A program made the position numbers and the translations under genes. A model generated the notes under the pieces. The model saw only the letters and a program-made list of their open reading frames with translations. It did not search any database and was not told the origin of the DNA. From the NCBI GenBank assembly GCA_030168575.1, contig CP115555.1:558001-622000 (forward strand): a stretch of 64,000 bases of DNA, written 5' to 3'. The stretch comes from Methanomassiliicoccales archaeon LGM-RCC1. Lineage in GTDB: Archaea > Thermoplasmatota > Thermoplasmata > Methanomassiliicoccales > Methanomethylophilaceae. Below are positions 1 to 7,689 of the stretch, piece by piece (the stretch's first letter is position 1; each line of letters begins with the position of its first letter).

Positions 1-309
1 TCTACATCGGGGGCCCTCATCCAAGCCGTAGCGGAGGATCTCGTTGTACTTCGAGTTGGCCTCTTCTCCTTCCTTCTTCCGCTTCCACGCATCTATCTCG
101 ATACTGATCGCGATCATCTCATCCGCTATCGCTTCGGGGCTCTTAGGTCTGGCCCTGATAACATATGAGGTCATGCGGCGTATCGCCTTGGGGTAGCCCA
201 GTCCTTTGGCGATCTTCAGCCCGAACTCTTCGGGGAATCCGAGATTTAGCAGCGCATCGACGAGATCATCCTTGGCCGCGGCCCATTCCTTCTGCGGTTC
301 GGTGGGCAT
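1..309 (-). CDS. hypothetical protein, C-terminus cut by window edge
   Basis: An open frame runs leftwards from an ATG at 309 to the window edge, giving 103 residues with no stop, so the C-terminus is missing. The first in-frame stop upstream of the ATG is at 352-354, so the start can lie only slightly upstream. The visible part is soluble and probably all helical, rich in charged residues, with a stretch of Arg/Lys around residues 43-55 and a Lys/Glu-rich segment near residue 80. I recognise no family. No clear ribosome site precedes the ATG; the hairpin at 332-345 that ends the upstream gene lies just before it, so it may have its own start or be translated from a leaderless message. Confidence 0.55.
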   Translation of the reverse strand, partial: MPTEPQKEWAAAKDDLVDALLNLGFPEEFGLKIAKGLGYPKAIRRMTSYVIRARPKSPEAIADEMIAISIEIDAWKRKKEGEEANSKYNEILRYGLDEGPRCR

Positions 310-321
310 CAACAGTTCGAA

Positions 322-345
322 AAAGAAGATCGGGGGAAATCCCCC
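322..345 (-). terminator. hairpin terminator after the DUF5654-like gene
   Basis: GGGGG and CCCCC arms (332-336, 341-345) around a short A/T loop. Read on the minus strand the stem is followed by a T-rich run (CTTCTTTTT). It sits 12 bases past the stop of the small membrane protein gene. Confidence 0.6.
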
Positions 346-357
346 TGAGTTTCACAT

Positions 358-615
358 TCACTCCTTGTCCTTCGTGACGGCTTCCTTCGCCTTACCGAGG
401 GCCTTCGAGATCCAGAAGGTCATGATAACGGCCAGGACTGTCACGATGATGGCGTACACCAGGCTTCCCCAGATCGTTCCGTCGTCGTTGGGGAAGATCA
501 TGGCGATGGCCGCCTTGATGGTCTCGTTCCATGCCAGAGCTGCGACGAGTCCGAAGGCTGCGGTGATAAGGGCTGCGAATGTCTCAAGTAGCTGGACTTT
601 GAGTTCTCCTGCCAT
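358..615 (-). CDS. small two-helix membrane protein (DUF5654-like)
   Basis: An 85-residue protein with two hydrophobic segments, about residues 12-31 and 50-72, joined by a short loop containing NDDGT, and a charged Lys-rich C-terminal tail. The pattern 'AAFGLVAALAWNETIKA' near residues 19-35 resembles the DUF5654 family of small archaeal membrane proteins; this is recognition by eye. The function is unknown in that family. It ends in TGA and is followed at once by a hairpin terminator, so it is probably a single-gene unit. No strong ribosome site is visible before the ATG. Confidence 0.7.
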   Translation of the reverse strand: MAGELKVQLLETFAALITAAFGLVAALAWNETIKAAIAMIFPNDDGTIWGSLVYAIIVTVLAVIMTFWISKALGKAKEAVTKDKE

Positions 616-683
616 GGTTGGGGTATTGAATTGGCGGTATTAACGCATTGTGAATTCAGAATACATTTACTCCAATGAACCGT

Positions 684-950
684 TCAATCGTAAATATTGG
701 ACCTATGTCCGATCTCCACTAACAAGATTACAAGTTTCCCTCCATCGATTTTGCTGATGAGTCTGTAGTTTCCCACCCTGTATATCCATAGTCCTGCCTT
801 ATCACCCGTAAGTGCTTTTCCAGATGCAAACGGATCGTCTGTACCCTCGAGATGTTTTGTAATCCAATTGAGTATCATGGTCCTTGTGTAACGGTCCATT
901 TTTCTGAGCTGCTTAACAGCATCCTCAGTGTACTCGACGGAATAAATCAC
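684..950 (-). CDS. RelE/ParE-family toxin
   Basis: An 88-residue protein of the RelE/ParE toxin fold. It has the N-terminal 'YSVEYTEDAVKQLRKMD' strand-helix and the C-terminal core 'YRVGNYRLISKIDGG' followed by 'LLVEIGHRSNIYD', the arrangement seen in RelE-type mRNA interferases, where basic residues and a near-terminal His/Tyr matter. It would cleave mRNA on the ribosome when released from its partner. Its start overlaps the stop of the upstream antitoxin gene by 4 bases, so the two are translated together. Length is normal for the family and no truncation is seen. Confidence 0.88.
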   Translation of the reverse strand: MIYSVEYTEDAVKQLRKMDRYTRTMILNWITKHLEGTDDPFASGKALTGDKAGLWIYRVGNYRLISKIDGGKLVILLVEIGHRSNIYD

Positions 951-1171
951 TCTTCATCACCAAACATCTTCAGAACTTCTGAGTGAGAATAGGTCTTAGG
1001 ATTCTCGAGGTATTTTCTATACGCTGTTTCTCCTACAGCAATATCATACTCATTTTCAATTTTTTCAAACAGAGCTTGTTTGAAAGCCTCTCCCATAGAA
1101 ACGCCTGTCAAGGCTGCATACCTTCTTGCAAGGAGTTCTTCCTCTGCAGTCAGTCTTATTGAGAATGCCAT
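947..1171 (-). CDS. RelB/DUF6290-type antitoxin
   Basis: A 74-residue acidic protein. Its N-terminus, 'MAFSIRLTAEEELLARRYAALTGVS', is a ribbon-helix-helix DNA-binding motif (one strand, then two helices), and its C-terminal half, rich in Asp/Glu/Tyr, would wrap the toxin. It comes first in the operon and overlaps the toxin gene by 4 bases. A perfect 15-base palindrome lies 19 bases upstream, next to the TATA box, as expected for autorepression by an RHH antitoxin. Toxin and antitoxin are both full length. Confidence 0.85.
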   Translation of the reverse strand: MAFSIRLTAEEELLARRYAALTGVSMGEAFKQALFEKIENEYDIAVGETAYRKYLENPKTYSHSEVLKMFGDEE

Positions 1172-1189
1172 TAGATCACCAACGATGTG

Positions 1190-1212
1190 TAGTACATTGT
1201 ACTATTTATATG
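1190..1212 (-). promoter_or_regulatory. toxin-antitoxin promoter with palindromic operator
   Basis: A perfect palindrome, arms TAGTACA and TGTACTA around one T, occupies 1190-1204. A TATA-like box (CATATAAATAG, minus strand) abuts it at about 1202-1212. The palindrome lies between the TATA box and the antitoxin ATG at 1171, so bound antitoxin would block transcription start. Confidence 0.65.
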
Positions 1213-1295
1213 GTGGTTGTGATTGTTTTGATTTCATACATCTGACCTGACTTTGATATATCTTCGAATCCAGTACCCTAATGGATTGATGTATC

Positions 1296-2567
1296 ATGTC
1301 CGACACCATCGAGCACAAATGCCCAAACTGCGGGGCGACGGTAACATTCGACGCCGGCACGCAGAAGGTGGTGTGCGAATACTGCGGATGCAGCTACGAC
1401 CCTGCGGAGTTCATACCTTCCGGCGGGGACGTAAGGCCGGATGCGGACAGCATCGAGCTCCCCATGAACGGCGGAGAGCAGTGGTCCGAGGATGACGACG
1501 TCAGGGAATACTGCTGCAACTCCTGCGGAGGGGAGATCTACACCGAATCCACAACGTCCGCCACGATCTGTCCTTTCTGCGGCAGTACCGTAATCCTCAG
1601 GGGGCGTCTCACGGGCTCCCTCATGCCTGACAAGGTCATACCGTTCAAGCTGTCCAAGGAACAGGCGCTGAACGAGATGCATTCGTTCATAGGCAAGAAG
1701 AGGTTCGTTCAGAAGGGGTTCGTGAACCTCAGCGAACTGGAGGAATCCAAGGGGGTGTACGTTCCTTATTGGATATACGACCTGGAGTTGGACGTCGACC
1801 TCGAATACACCGGTATGAAGCAGCGTACCCTCATCCCGGGAAAGAACGGGGATGTCGTGGAGCAGAGGTTCTTCCGTATCAGGAAAAAGGGATCAATATC
1901 TTTCGACCGTGTTCCTGCCGACGGTTCCTCGAAGATGCCGGACGACCTCATGGAATCTTTGGAACCCTTCGATTCGGAGGAGGCAGTTGATTTCAGGACT
2001 GCTTACCTTTCCGGCTACGTGGCGGACAAGTACGATATCGCCCAGGAGGATGTTGCCCCGAGGATCCGCGAGCGCGTCTGCGAGGAGGTGGACGACAGGT
2101 TCAGAGGGACCATCACGGGATACGACGAGATCACCATGAACGGGTCGTCGATAGACGCGAAGAGGTCCGGGGTGGACTATGTCCTGTATCCAGTCTGGCT
2201 CTTCAATCTGAGATGGAACGAAGAGAAGTTCACTTTCGCTGTGAACGGTCAGACGGGGAAGGTCGCGGGGGACCTGCCACCCAGTAAAACTAAGATGGCA
2301 GTTGCGAGTCTGGCGTTGTTCTGCGTGCTGTGGATAGCATCTTGGCTGCTGTTCAGTCCCGGCGCATCTCTGGACGAGATAATAGATGCCATGACATACG
2401 TCACATTGTTCTGCATCATGATCGCCGTGATCGTTTACGAATCGTTAAAGGACGGACTGAAGTCGGTGGAGAAGAGGCACGGTTCCGAGTACTACTATCG
2501 CGAAGGGAGCATGGACATCAGCGATGAGAGCGAGGAGTTCCTTTACAAGAGGATAACGACCGACTGA
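1296..2567 (+). CDS. zinc-ribbon membrane protein
   Basis: A 423-residue protein. Residues 9-31 form a TFIIB-type zinc ribbon (CPNCG ... CEYCG) and a second pair (CNSCGG ... CPFCG) follows near residues 74-95. A long mixed alpha/beta region comes next, including 'VYVPYWIYDLELDVDLEYTG', then two transmembrane helices near residues 335-353 and 363-382 and a hydrophilic tail. Proteins with this build are common in bacteria and archaea and are sometimes misnamed primosomal protein N'; no biochemical role is known to me. The ATG has a TATA-like element (GATATATC) about 40 bases upstream and no strong ribosome site. It is monocistronic, facing tfb. Confidence 0.75.
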   Translation: MSDTIEHKCPNCGATVTFDAGTQKVVCEYCGCSYDPAEFIPSGGDVRPDADSIELPMNGGEQWSEDDDVREYCCNSCGGEIYTESTTSATICPFCGSTVILRGRLTGSLMPDKVIPFKLSKEQALNEMHSFIGKKRFVQKGFVNLSELEESKGVYVPYWIYDLELDVDLEYTGMKQRTLIPGKNGDVVEQRFFRIRKKGSISFDRVPADGSSKMPDDLMESLEPFDSEEAVDFRTAYLSGYVADKYDIAQEDVAPRIRERVCEEVDDRFRGTITGYDEITMNGSSIDAKRSGVDYVLYPVWLFNLRWNEEKFTFAVNGQTGKVAGDLPPSKTKMAVASLALFCVLWIASWLLFSPGASLDEIIDAMTYVTLFCIMIAVIVYESLKDGLKSVEKRHGSEYYYREGSMDISDESEEFLYKRITTD

Positions 2568-2612
2568 ACCGTGAACGGTCACTCGTTCGACGGATTGAAT
2601 TCGATAGAAGAG

Positions 2613-2640
2613 AAGGGCCGTGAGGCCCTTGTATTGTTTT
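2613..2640. terminator. bidirectional terminator
   Basis: Seven-base arms AAGGGCC and GGCCCTT around GTGA lie between the convergent stops of the zinc-ribbon gene (2567) and tfb (2640). T-rich sequence (ATTGTTTT) follows on the plus strand. Confidence 0.6.
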
Positions 2641-3572
2641 CAGAGCTGGATCTCGATACCGAGCTTCTCGGTGAGCTCCTTGTACCTGTTCCTGATGGTG
2701 ACCTCGGTCACTCCGGCGACATCGGCGACCTCCCTCTGCGTCCTGCGCTCGTTGCACATGATGGACGAGATGTAGATCGCTGCTGCAGCGACACCGGTGG
2801 GTCCCCTTCCGGAGGTGAGCTCCTTCTCGGAAGTGTCCTTCAGGATCTCCGCGGCCTTCGTCTGGACCTCTCCGCTCAGCTTGAGCTCGGAGCAGAACCT
2901 CTGCACGTAGTCCTGGGGCTTGGTGGGCATGAGCTTCAGCTTGAGCTCGCGGGTCATGAAACGGTAGGTCCTTCCGATCTCCTTCCTTCCAACACGGCTG
3001 CTGTTGCCCACTTCGTCGAGGGTCCTGGGAACACCGCACTGCCTGCATGCCGCGTACAGCGATGCAGCTACGACTCCCTCGATGGACCTTCCTCTGATGA
3101 GGTTCTTGTTGACCGCTTTCCTGTAGATCATGGCGGCGGTCTCCCTGACATTCCTGGGGAGTCCCATCGCCGAGGCCATCCTGTCCAGCTCGGACAGGGC
3201 GAACGCCAGGTTCCTCTCGGTAGCGTTGGATACACGGATCCTTCTCTGCCATTTCCTGAGCCTGTACAGCTGTGCCCTGTTCCTGGTGGGGATGCTCTTT
3301 CCGTAAGAGTCCTTGTTCTTCCACGAGATCTCCGTCGAGAGTCCCTTGTCATGGATAGTGTAGGTCATGGGTGCACCGGTACGCGCCCTCTTCTCTCCCT
3401 GCTCCACATCGAAGGCCCTCCATTCGGGACCCTGGTCGATGAACTGGTCGTCGAGGACCAGACCGCAGTCTTCACACAGGAGCTCTCCCCTTTCGTAGTC
3501 ACGTACGAGGTGGTGGCTTCCGCACTCGGGACAGACCTCAATTTCTTCTGCTCCTTCCTTTGTCTTTACCAT
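2640..3572 (-). CDS. tfb: transcription initiation factor TFB (TFIIB)
   Basis: A 310-residue archaeal TFIIB, which binds TBP-DNA and recruits RNA polymerase. The N-terminal zinc ribbon (CPECG ... CEDCG) spans residues 14-36, followed by the B-reader/linker ('GPEWRAFD', then '[17 protein letters not shown]') and two cyclin-like repeats, about residues 120-205 and 215-305, with the recognition helix '[21 protein letters not shown]' near the end. The start at 3572 is set by an AGGAGG six to ten bases upstream; longer in-frame starts would run through gar1. The gene overlaps the 3' end of gar1 by 35 bases, so expression of the two is coupled. Confidence 0.97.
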   Translation of the reverse strand: MVKTKEGAEEIEVCPECGSHHLVRDYERGELLCEDCGLVLDDQFIDQGPEWRAFDVEQGEKRARTGAPMTYTIHDKGLSTEISWKNKDSYGKSIPTRNRAQLYRLRKWQRRIRVSNATERNLAFALSELDRMASAMGLPRNVRETAAMIYRKAVNKNLIRGRSIEGVVAASLYAACRQCGVPRTLDEVGNSSRVGRKEIGRTYRFMTRELKLKLMPTKPQDYVQRFCSELKLSGEVQTKAAEILKDTSEKELTSGRGPTGVAAAAIYISSIMCNERRTQREVADVAGVTEVTIRNRYKELTEKLGIEIQL

Positions 3573-3804
3573 GTTTGTTTCCTCCTGTGGTATAAAGGTC
3601 GGTTCCTTTCTCTCCTCCCGTGGGCTTGGACTTGGGCTCGATGGATGCGTAAGGGCCGGATACAGGTCCGAACACCCTCTTGACAACACCGATCTTGTTC
3701 TTCTCGGCGTCGTAGACGACTTCTCCGATCTCGGGTAAACCGGTGCATTTGACGACCAATTTCCCTTCGGTCGTTATCTCCTGCACACTTCCCAAATAAT
3801 CCAT
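3538..3804 (-). CDS. gar1: H/ACA ribonucleoprotein subunit Gar1
   Basis: An 88-residue protein with the Gar1 beta-barrel: '[54 protein letters not shown]', including the typical V-V-Y-D and G-P-V-S-x-P-Y elements. It takes part in guide-RNA-directed pseudouridylation of rRNA with Cbf5, Nop10 and L7Ae. The charged tail, rich in Gly/Lys/Arg, resembles the glycine-arginine tails of the family. The start at 3804 was preferred because GGCGG lies seven bases upstream; an ATG at 3810 is the alternative. The last 35 bases overlap the start of tfb; gar1-tfb adjacency is common in archaea. Confidence 0.92.
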   Translation of the reverse strand: MDYLGSVQEITTEGKLVVKCTGLPEIGEVVYDAEKNKIGVVKRVFGPVSGPYASIEPKSKPTGGEKGTDLYTTGGNKHGKDKGRSRRN

Positions 3805-3976
3805 AGTCATTCCGCCTGGGTATGGAGTTATTCCTAACAAATTGTGGTTATACTGGACTACTATATAATACATTGGGATTTATTTATATCGGATATGATA
3901 TTATCCTTCGTTTTTTGTCGATTTTCTCATATTTAAGTATCATTATCTATTTTTTCGGTGGCTGGATGGATTATCC

Positions 3977-4780
3977 TTGGTTGAGTTGAGTACTCATTTT
4001 CCAGTGGAAACAGTGCTCTCTTTCATCCAATTGAACGCTCCGATCAGGAACCCATATAACGACAGAACCCATCCAATCGGCGGCGATCGAATTAGGAAGG
4101 AGGAGTTGTCGGCAGGCGGCAGAAGTATCACGCTTTTCCTAGCGGACACGGCAGGCCGTCCTTTGGTCGTGCTGAATGAGTATTCCGGCGACGGCAGCAA
4201 GGTAGCGGATGCCGTGAAGTCCGGATGCGACAAGGAGTTCAACCTCCTATGCGTGAGCGGCCTGGACTGGAATCATGACATGGCCCCGTGGGATTCTCCT
4301 CCAGCATTCAAGGGCGACACGCCCTGCACCGGAGGCGCGGACGCTTATCTCGATACCCTCACGAAGGAAATCATACCCGAAGCACTGGAGCATGTGAACG
4401 GAAGGCCTTCGTCGATAGGGATCGCAGGCTATTCCTTGGCCGGGCTCTTCGCCGTCTATTCGATCTACCGCTGCGATATGTTCGACCGCGTCGCCAGCAT
4501 GTCCGGTTCCATGTGGTTCCCGGATTTCACCGATTTTGTGGCAAGCCACGAGCCTATGAGGCGGCCCGACCGCATGTACATCTCACTGGGGGATGCGGAG
4601 AGGAACACCAGGAACCCTCTGCTGAGAACTGTCCAGGACAGGACCGAATGGCTGGTAAGCCATTACAGGGAGGCCAGTCTGGACGTTATCTGGGAGCTCA
4701 ATCCGGGCAACCATTTCAAGGATGCGGACCTGAGATGCGCCAAGGGGATAATCTCGATGATATCGGACGATATCCGCTAA
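3977..4780 (+). CDS. alpha/beta-hydrolase, esterase family
   Basis: A protein of up to 267 residues with the alpha/beta-hydrolase nucleophile elbow 'GIAGYSLAGLFAVYS' (Gly-x-Ser-x-Ala-Gly, Ser near residue 158), 'YISLGDAE' carrying a candidate acid, and 'NPGNHFKDAD' carrying the catalytic His near residue 248. This layout matches the IroE/esterase-D-like family, which hydrolyses esters in the cytoplasm. The start is uncertain: no ATG lies near the N-terminus; TTG at 3977 is the furthest upstream and GTG at 4004 is possible. It ends in TAA and stands alone between gar1 and a small membrane protein. Confidence 0.75.
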   Translation: MVELSTHFPVETVLSFIQLNAPIRNPYNDRTHPIGGDRIRKEELSAGGRSITLFLADTAGRPLVVLNEYSGDGSKVADAVKSGCDKEFNLLCVSGLDWNHDMAPWDSPPAFKGDTPCTGGADAYLDTLTKEIIPEALEHVNGRPSSIGIAGYSLAGLFAVYSIYRCDMFDRVASMSGSMWFPDFTDFVASHEPMRRPDRMYISLGDAERNTRNPLLRTVQDRTEWLVSHYREASLDVIWELNPGNHFKDADLRCAKGIISMISDDIR

Positions 4781-4901
4781 AATCGGCGCTGAACACGCCT
4801 TCAGCGTGTCCAGACTCTCACAGATAATTAATAAATATAGGCGAGTTTGTTCCCAATAACATTATGCCCGTGTCACGGGAATGAAAAACGGAGTGAAAAA
4901 C

Positions 4902-5216
4902 ATGGCACTAGCAATCTGGTCGATGGATTTCGTCAGTCTCATCGTCATCGCTTTCGCCCTGGTCATGGTGATCGCAGGCCTTCTGGCAGCGTTCTTCGGA
5001 TCGGGAAAGGCTAAGGGATACGGAGGTCTGATGACCGTTATCGGAGTCGCTTTGTTAGGCATTTGGATCTGGCTTTGCGGCTTCAGCGACATCTCAATCT
5101 TCGCCGATGTACCTCTTTGGGACGTATTCATTGACGCGATTATCAACCTCATCGGTATCCTTGTCGGAGCACTGATCGCGGTTGGTATCTTCCTCGCGGT
5201 AGTTCTGAAGAGCTGA
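4902..5216 (+). CDS. small membrane protein, three helices
   Basis: A 104-residue hydrophobic protein with transmembrane segments near residues 9-32, 40-58 and 76-100, short polar loops and no recognisable active-site motif. The start at 4902 is chosen because GGAGTGA sits five bases upstream; an in-frame ATG at 4881 would add seven residues. An AT-rich element near 4828-4838 (TTAATAAATATA) is a plausible TATA box. It is a single-gene unit closed by a strong hairpin terminator. I do not recognise the family. Confidence 0.7.
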   Translation: MALAIWSMDFVSLIVIAFALVMVIAGLLAAFFGSGKAKGYGGLMTVIGVALLGIWIWLCGFSDISIFADVPLWDVFIDAIINLIGILVGALIAVGIFLAVVLKS

Positions 5217-5218
5217 TC

Positions 5219-5252
5219 GGGGACATTGTCCCCAAACACCTTTCCTTTTTTT
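5219..5252 (+). terminator. hairpin terminator
   Basis: GGGGACA and TGTCCCC arms (5219-5225, 5227-5233) around a single base, so the real loop is formed by opening the inner pairs. A seven-T run at about 5246-5252 follows. Confidence 0.7.
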
Positions 5253-5329
5253 CTCCACTTGATTGAGACGATCGACAGTCAATAGCGATTGCTATGGACG
5301 GACCCATCGGCCATATCATCACAGTCGGA

Positions 5330-5363
5330 TTTTGAAAAAAACAGGACTGGGCAGAGCCCAGTC
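5330..5363 (-). terminator. hairpin terminator of the UPF0147 operon
   Basis: Eight-base arms GACTGGGC (5345-5352) and GCCCAGTC (5356-5363) around AGA. On the minus strand the stem is followed by CTG and seven T residues. It lies 30 bases past the UPF0147 stop. Confidence 0.75.
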
Positions 5364-5392
5364 AAGGAAATAAGAGAATTGGAAGAGAAGGA

Positions 5393-5650
5393 TCAGTTAC
5401 CCTGACTGATCATCTCGAGCTGACTCATGACCTGGTAGATCAACGTCCTTCCGTGCATGGGGATGTTGGGATCGTTGGCCAGGTCGTCGAGGATGACGAT
5501 GGCGCCTGTCGCACGGACGTCCATGGGTTCCTTGGTGTCGAGGAGCCTGGCCTTCGCGTCAGTCGCGCCTTTCCTGATGTTTCTGGGGATGGAGGTGTCC
5601 TCTGCGAGCATGTCGAGAACATCGGTTATCTGTTTCACTTTGTCTGCCAT
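5393..5650 (-). CDS. UPF0147 family protein
   Basis: An 85-residue, all-helical cytoplasmic protein of the archaeal UPF0147 family. The family signature is clear: 'DVLDMLAEDTSIPRNIRKGA' near residues 11-30 and 'ATGAIVILDDLANDPNIPMHGRT' near residues 47-69. Its function is unknown. AGGTGA precedes the ATG at 5650. It is the second gene of a two-gene operon, 15 bases after the stop of a 54-residue protein, and is followed by a strong terminator. Confidence 0.9.
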   Translation of the reverse strand: MADKVKQITDVLDMLAEDTSIPRNIRKGATDAKARLLDTKEPMDVRATGAIVILDDLANDPNIPMHGRTLIYQVMSQLEMISQGN

Positions 5651-5665
5651 GGAATCACCTGGAGC

Positions 5666-5830
5666 TCAGAAGCTCTCGAACTCTTCCTGAAGGTCCTGTA
5701 CCATCTGGTCGAGGACTTCCTCGAAGTTGATCGATTTGTATTCCCTGACGCCGCCCAGATCGCTCTGAATCCTGACGACAAAATCGTTGTTCTCTTTCAC
5801 AAGCTCTACGTTGCACAGAATCTCTTCCAT
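5666..5830 (-). CDS. 54-residue conserved-looking small protein
   Basis: A short gene encoding 54 residues, from 'MEEILCNVELVKENND' to 'MVQDLQEEFESF'. The protein looks like a small alpha/beta unit: two beta strands (residues 4-11 and 16-23), then an amphipathic acidic helix (residues 36-53). GGGGGT lies seven bases upstream of the ATG, and the gene is followed after 15 bases by UPF0147, so it is the first gene of that operon. Codon use looks like that of its neighbours. I do not recognise the family; a role tied to UPF0147 is an inference from linkage only. Confidence 0.65.
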   Translation of the reverse strand: MEEILCNVELVKENNDFVVRIQSDLGGVREYKSINFEEVLDQMVQDLQEEFESF

Positions 5831-6085
5831 TCTTATTACCCCCGTAGGATAGTTGGGCGAACAAGCACGGCATATATATCATTGGCGGTTCTCTCTTTTT
5901 ACTTATAAAGATAACTAATGCGTGAAGTATTAGACTAAACACACCTAGGATAGGTAAGAAAAGCCCCTTTTCATTAGAAACGTTTATAATAGAATGTCCG
6001 TTAGAGGGGTTCGTTCTGTGTTGTTATCGCTTCAGCGAAAGCAAGCACCGAAATAATCGGCAAACGCCGATGGAGAACGATTCAA

Positions 6086-6316
6086 ATGGCAGCAGACGAA
6101 GAAGAGTCAACGTACGAAGAGCTCCAGGACGAGTTCGAGTCGAAGGCACGCGGATTCGGAAAGGGAAAGTACGGAAGGATCATGAAGATGGCGCGCACGC
6201 CCAGCATGGATGAGTACAAGAAGACCGTGTACATCACGGCGATCGGAATCATCCTGATCGGAGCAGTCGGATTCGCCATCATGTGGCTGATGACCGTCCT
6301 GCCGAAATACTTCTGA
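6086..6316 (+). CDS. secE: preprotein translocase subunit SecE
   Basis: A 76-residue protein: an acidic, Lys/Arg-rich amphipathic helix (residues 9-40, including 'MKMARTPSMDEYKKT') followed by one transmembrane helix (residues 48-73). This is the archaeal SecE/Sec61-gamma design; it clamps the SecY channel in the membrane. The position before spt5 and rpl11 is the conserved archaeal order. It ends in TGA, 14 bases before the spt5 start. A TATA-like TTTATAAT near 5982 would give a leader of about 80 bases. Confidence 0.95.
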   Translation: MAADEEESTYEELQDEFESKARGFGKGKYGRIMKMARTPSMDEYKKTVYITAIGIILIGAVGFAIMWLMTVLPKYF

Positions 6317-6330
6317 AGGAGCTGAGCATC

Positions 6331-7140
6331 ATGATGTTCACTGGTGAAAACAATCTGAAGAAGGTTGCAGCCAGCGGTACAGTCTTCTGGAAGTTCCAGA
6401 TCAGCTCGGGTGCGGAGAAAGCGAAACTCTCGTTCTCACTCGTGACCGGACCCGACGCAGAGAATGCCCCTGAGTGGACAGTGGAGCTCCACGATGCAAC
6501 CGATGGGGAGATCTGGTCCAACGGAAGAAGCAAGACAGAGGTCGACGTGGCCCTCCCCGGCAAGAACGCCAAGGAGCTGAAGCTGGTCGTCATCTGCCCC
6601 AACGGAGCAAGGTACGGCGACTCCGTCACCATCACCGTCAACGGCTCTGCCGACGACGGAATGGATTCAATCACATTCGAAGCCGTAGCACAACAGTCCA
6701 TAATGGTCCTTAAGACGCAGATCGACCAGGAGAAGACCGTCGCGAACGAGTTGGCATCCAAGGCGAACAAATCTGCTGACAAGGACATATATGCGATCCT
6801 GAGCCCAGCCGGACTCAGGGGATACGTGTTCGTCGAAGGAATGAACACGGATCGCGTCCGCGAGAAGTCCAAGGACATCAAGAAGGCCAGGAACTTCATC
6901 GAGGGCGAGGCTAAAATTGAGGAGGTAAGTCCCTACCTCACACCCGTATCCGCTGTAGTAGGAATCGTCGAGGGAGACACTGTCGAACTCATCAACGGTC
7001 CCTTCAAGGGTGAGAAAGCAAGGGTACAGCACATCGATCATGGCAAAGAGGAGATCACTGTCGAGCTCACCGAGGCCATGGTCCCCATTCCTGTCACTGT
7101 CAAGGGAGACAGCGTCAGACTAGTTGAAAAGGAGAAATGA
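6331..7140 (+). CDS. spt5: transcription elongation factor Spt5 with extra N-terminal domain
   Basis: A 269-residue protein. Residues 122-205 are the NusG N-terminal domain ('SIMVLKTQIDQEKTVANELA', 'LRGYVFVEG') that binds the RNA polymerase clamp with Spt4; residues 210-266 are a KOW domain ('GDTVELINGPFKGEKARVQHID'). Archaeal Spt5 is usually about 150 residues; here roughly 120 extra residues form a separate, probably all-beta domain ('GTVFWKFQISSG', 'KAKLSFSLVTG', 'PEWTVELHD', 'KELKLVVICPNGARYGDSVTITV'). The start at 6331 follows AAGGAGC; ATG at 6334 is equally near. It lies between secE and rpl11, the usual archaeal order. Confidence 0.92.
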   Translation: MMFTGENNLKKVAASGTVFWKFQISSGAEKAKLSFSLVTGPDAENAPEWTVELHDATDGEIWSNGRSKTEVDVALPGKNAKELKLVVICPNGARYGDSVTITVNGSADDGMDSITFEAVAQQSIMVLKTQIDQEKTVANELASKANKSADKDIYAILSPAGLRGYVFVEGMNTDRVREKSKDIKKARNFIEGEAKIEEVSPYLTPVSAVVGIVEGDTVELINGPFKGEKARVQHIDHGKEEITVELTEAMVPIPVTVKGDSVRLVEKEK

Positions 7141-7143
7141 GCA

Positions 7144-7614
7144 ATGGTAGATACTGTTGAGGCATTGGTGGACGGAGGCCGCGCTTCCGCAGGTCCACCG
7201 CTCGGTCCCGCACTGGGTCCGAAAGGAGTGAACATCGGTCAGGTCATCGCAAAGATCAACGAGAAGACGAAGGCATTCGACGGAATGAAGGTCCCCGTCA
7301 AGATCCTGATCAACGACGACAAGACATTCGACATCAAGGTCGGAACACCCCCTGTGTCCGCACTGATCAAGGGAGAGCTCGGAGTAGAGTCCGGAGCTCA
7401 CAACGCCAGGACCGAGAAGGTCGGAAACCTGACCCTCGACCAGGCAAAGAAGATCGCCGACATGAAGGGCGACGATCTCCTCGGCGCAACGATGAAGGCA
7501 AGGGTTCTGGAAGTCGCCGGAGCCTGTGTCGCCATCGGTGTGACCATCGACGGAAAGGGACCCAAGGACTTCACCAAGGCTGTCAAGGCCGGTGAGTACG
7601 ACTCCCAGTTCTGA
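7144..7614 (+). CDS. rpl11: large ribosomal subunit protein uL11
   Basis: A 156-residue L11 with the hallmark 'GGRASAGPPLGPALGPKGVNIGQVIAKINEKT' (proline-rich N-terminal domain) and C-terminal RNA-binding domain ('GDDLLGATMKARVLEVAGACVAIGVTIDG'). It binds the GTPase-associated centre of 23S rRNA with the L10-L12 stalk. The ATG is 3 bases after the spt5 stop with a purine-rich site inside spt5's end. The unit secE-spt5-rpl11 is closed by a GC-rich hairpin terminator; L1-L10-L12 start anew downstream. Confidence 0.97.
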   Translation: MVDTVEALVDGGRASAGPPLGPALGPKGVNIGQVIAKINEKTKAFDGMKVPVKILINDDKTFDIKVGTPPVSALIKGELGVESGAHNARTEKVGNLTLDQAKKIADMKGDDLLGATMKARVLEVAGACVAIGVTIDGKGPKDFTKAVKAGEYDSQF

Positions 7615-7624
7615 AAAAAATCAC

Positions 7625-7650
7625 GGGGGCTCCGCCCCCTTTCTTTCCTA
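7625..7650 (+). terminator. hairpin terminator after rpl11
   Basis: GGGGGC and GCCCCC arms (from 7625) around TCC, followed by TTTCTTTCC. It begins 11 bases past the rpl11 stop. Confidence 0.75.
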
Positions 7651-7689
7651 TACTTTTGTGCGCGTATGCGCTTTTGAGACTCTATATAT

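Noticed and set aside
2571-3683. A 370-residue plus-strand frame opposite tfb and gar1
   Set aside because: It is a shadow: the minus strand encodes the TFB zinc ribbon and both cyclin repeats, and the plus frame has no recognisable domain or ribosome site.
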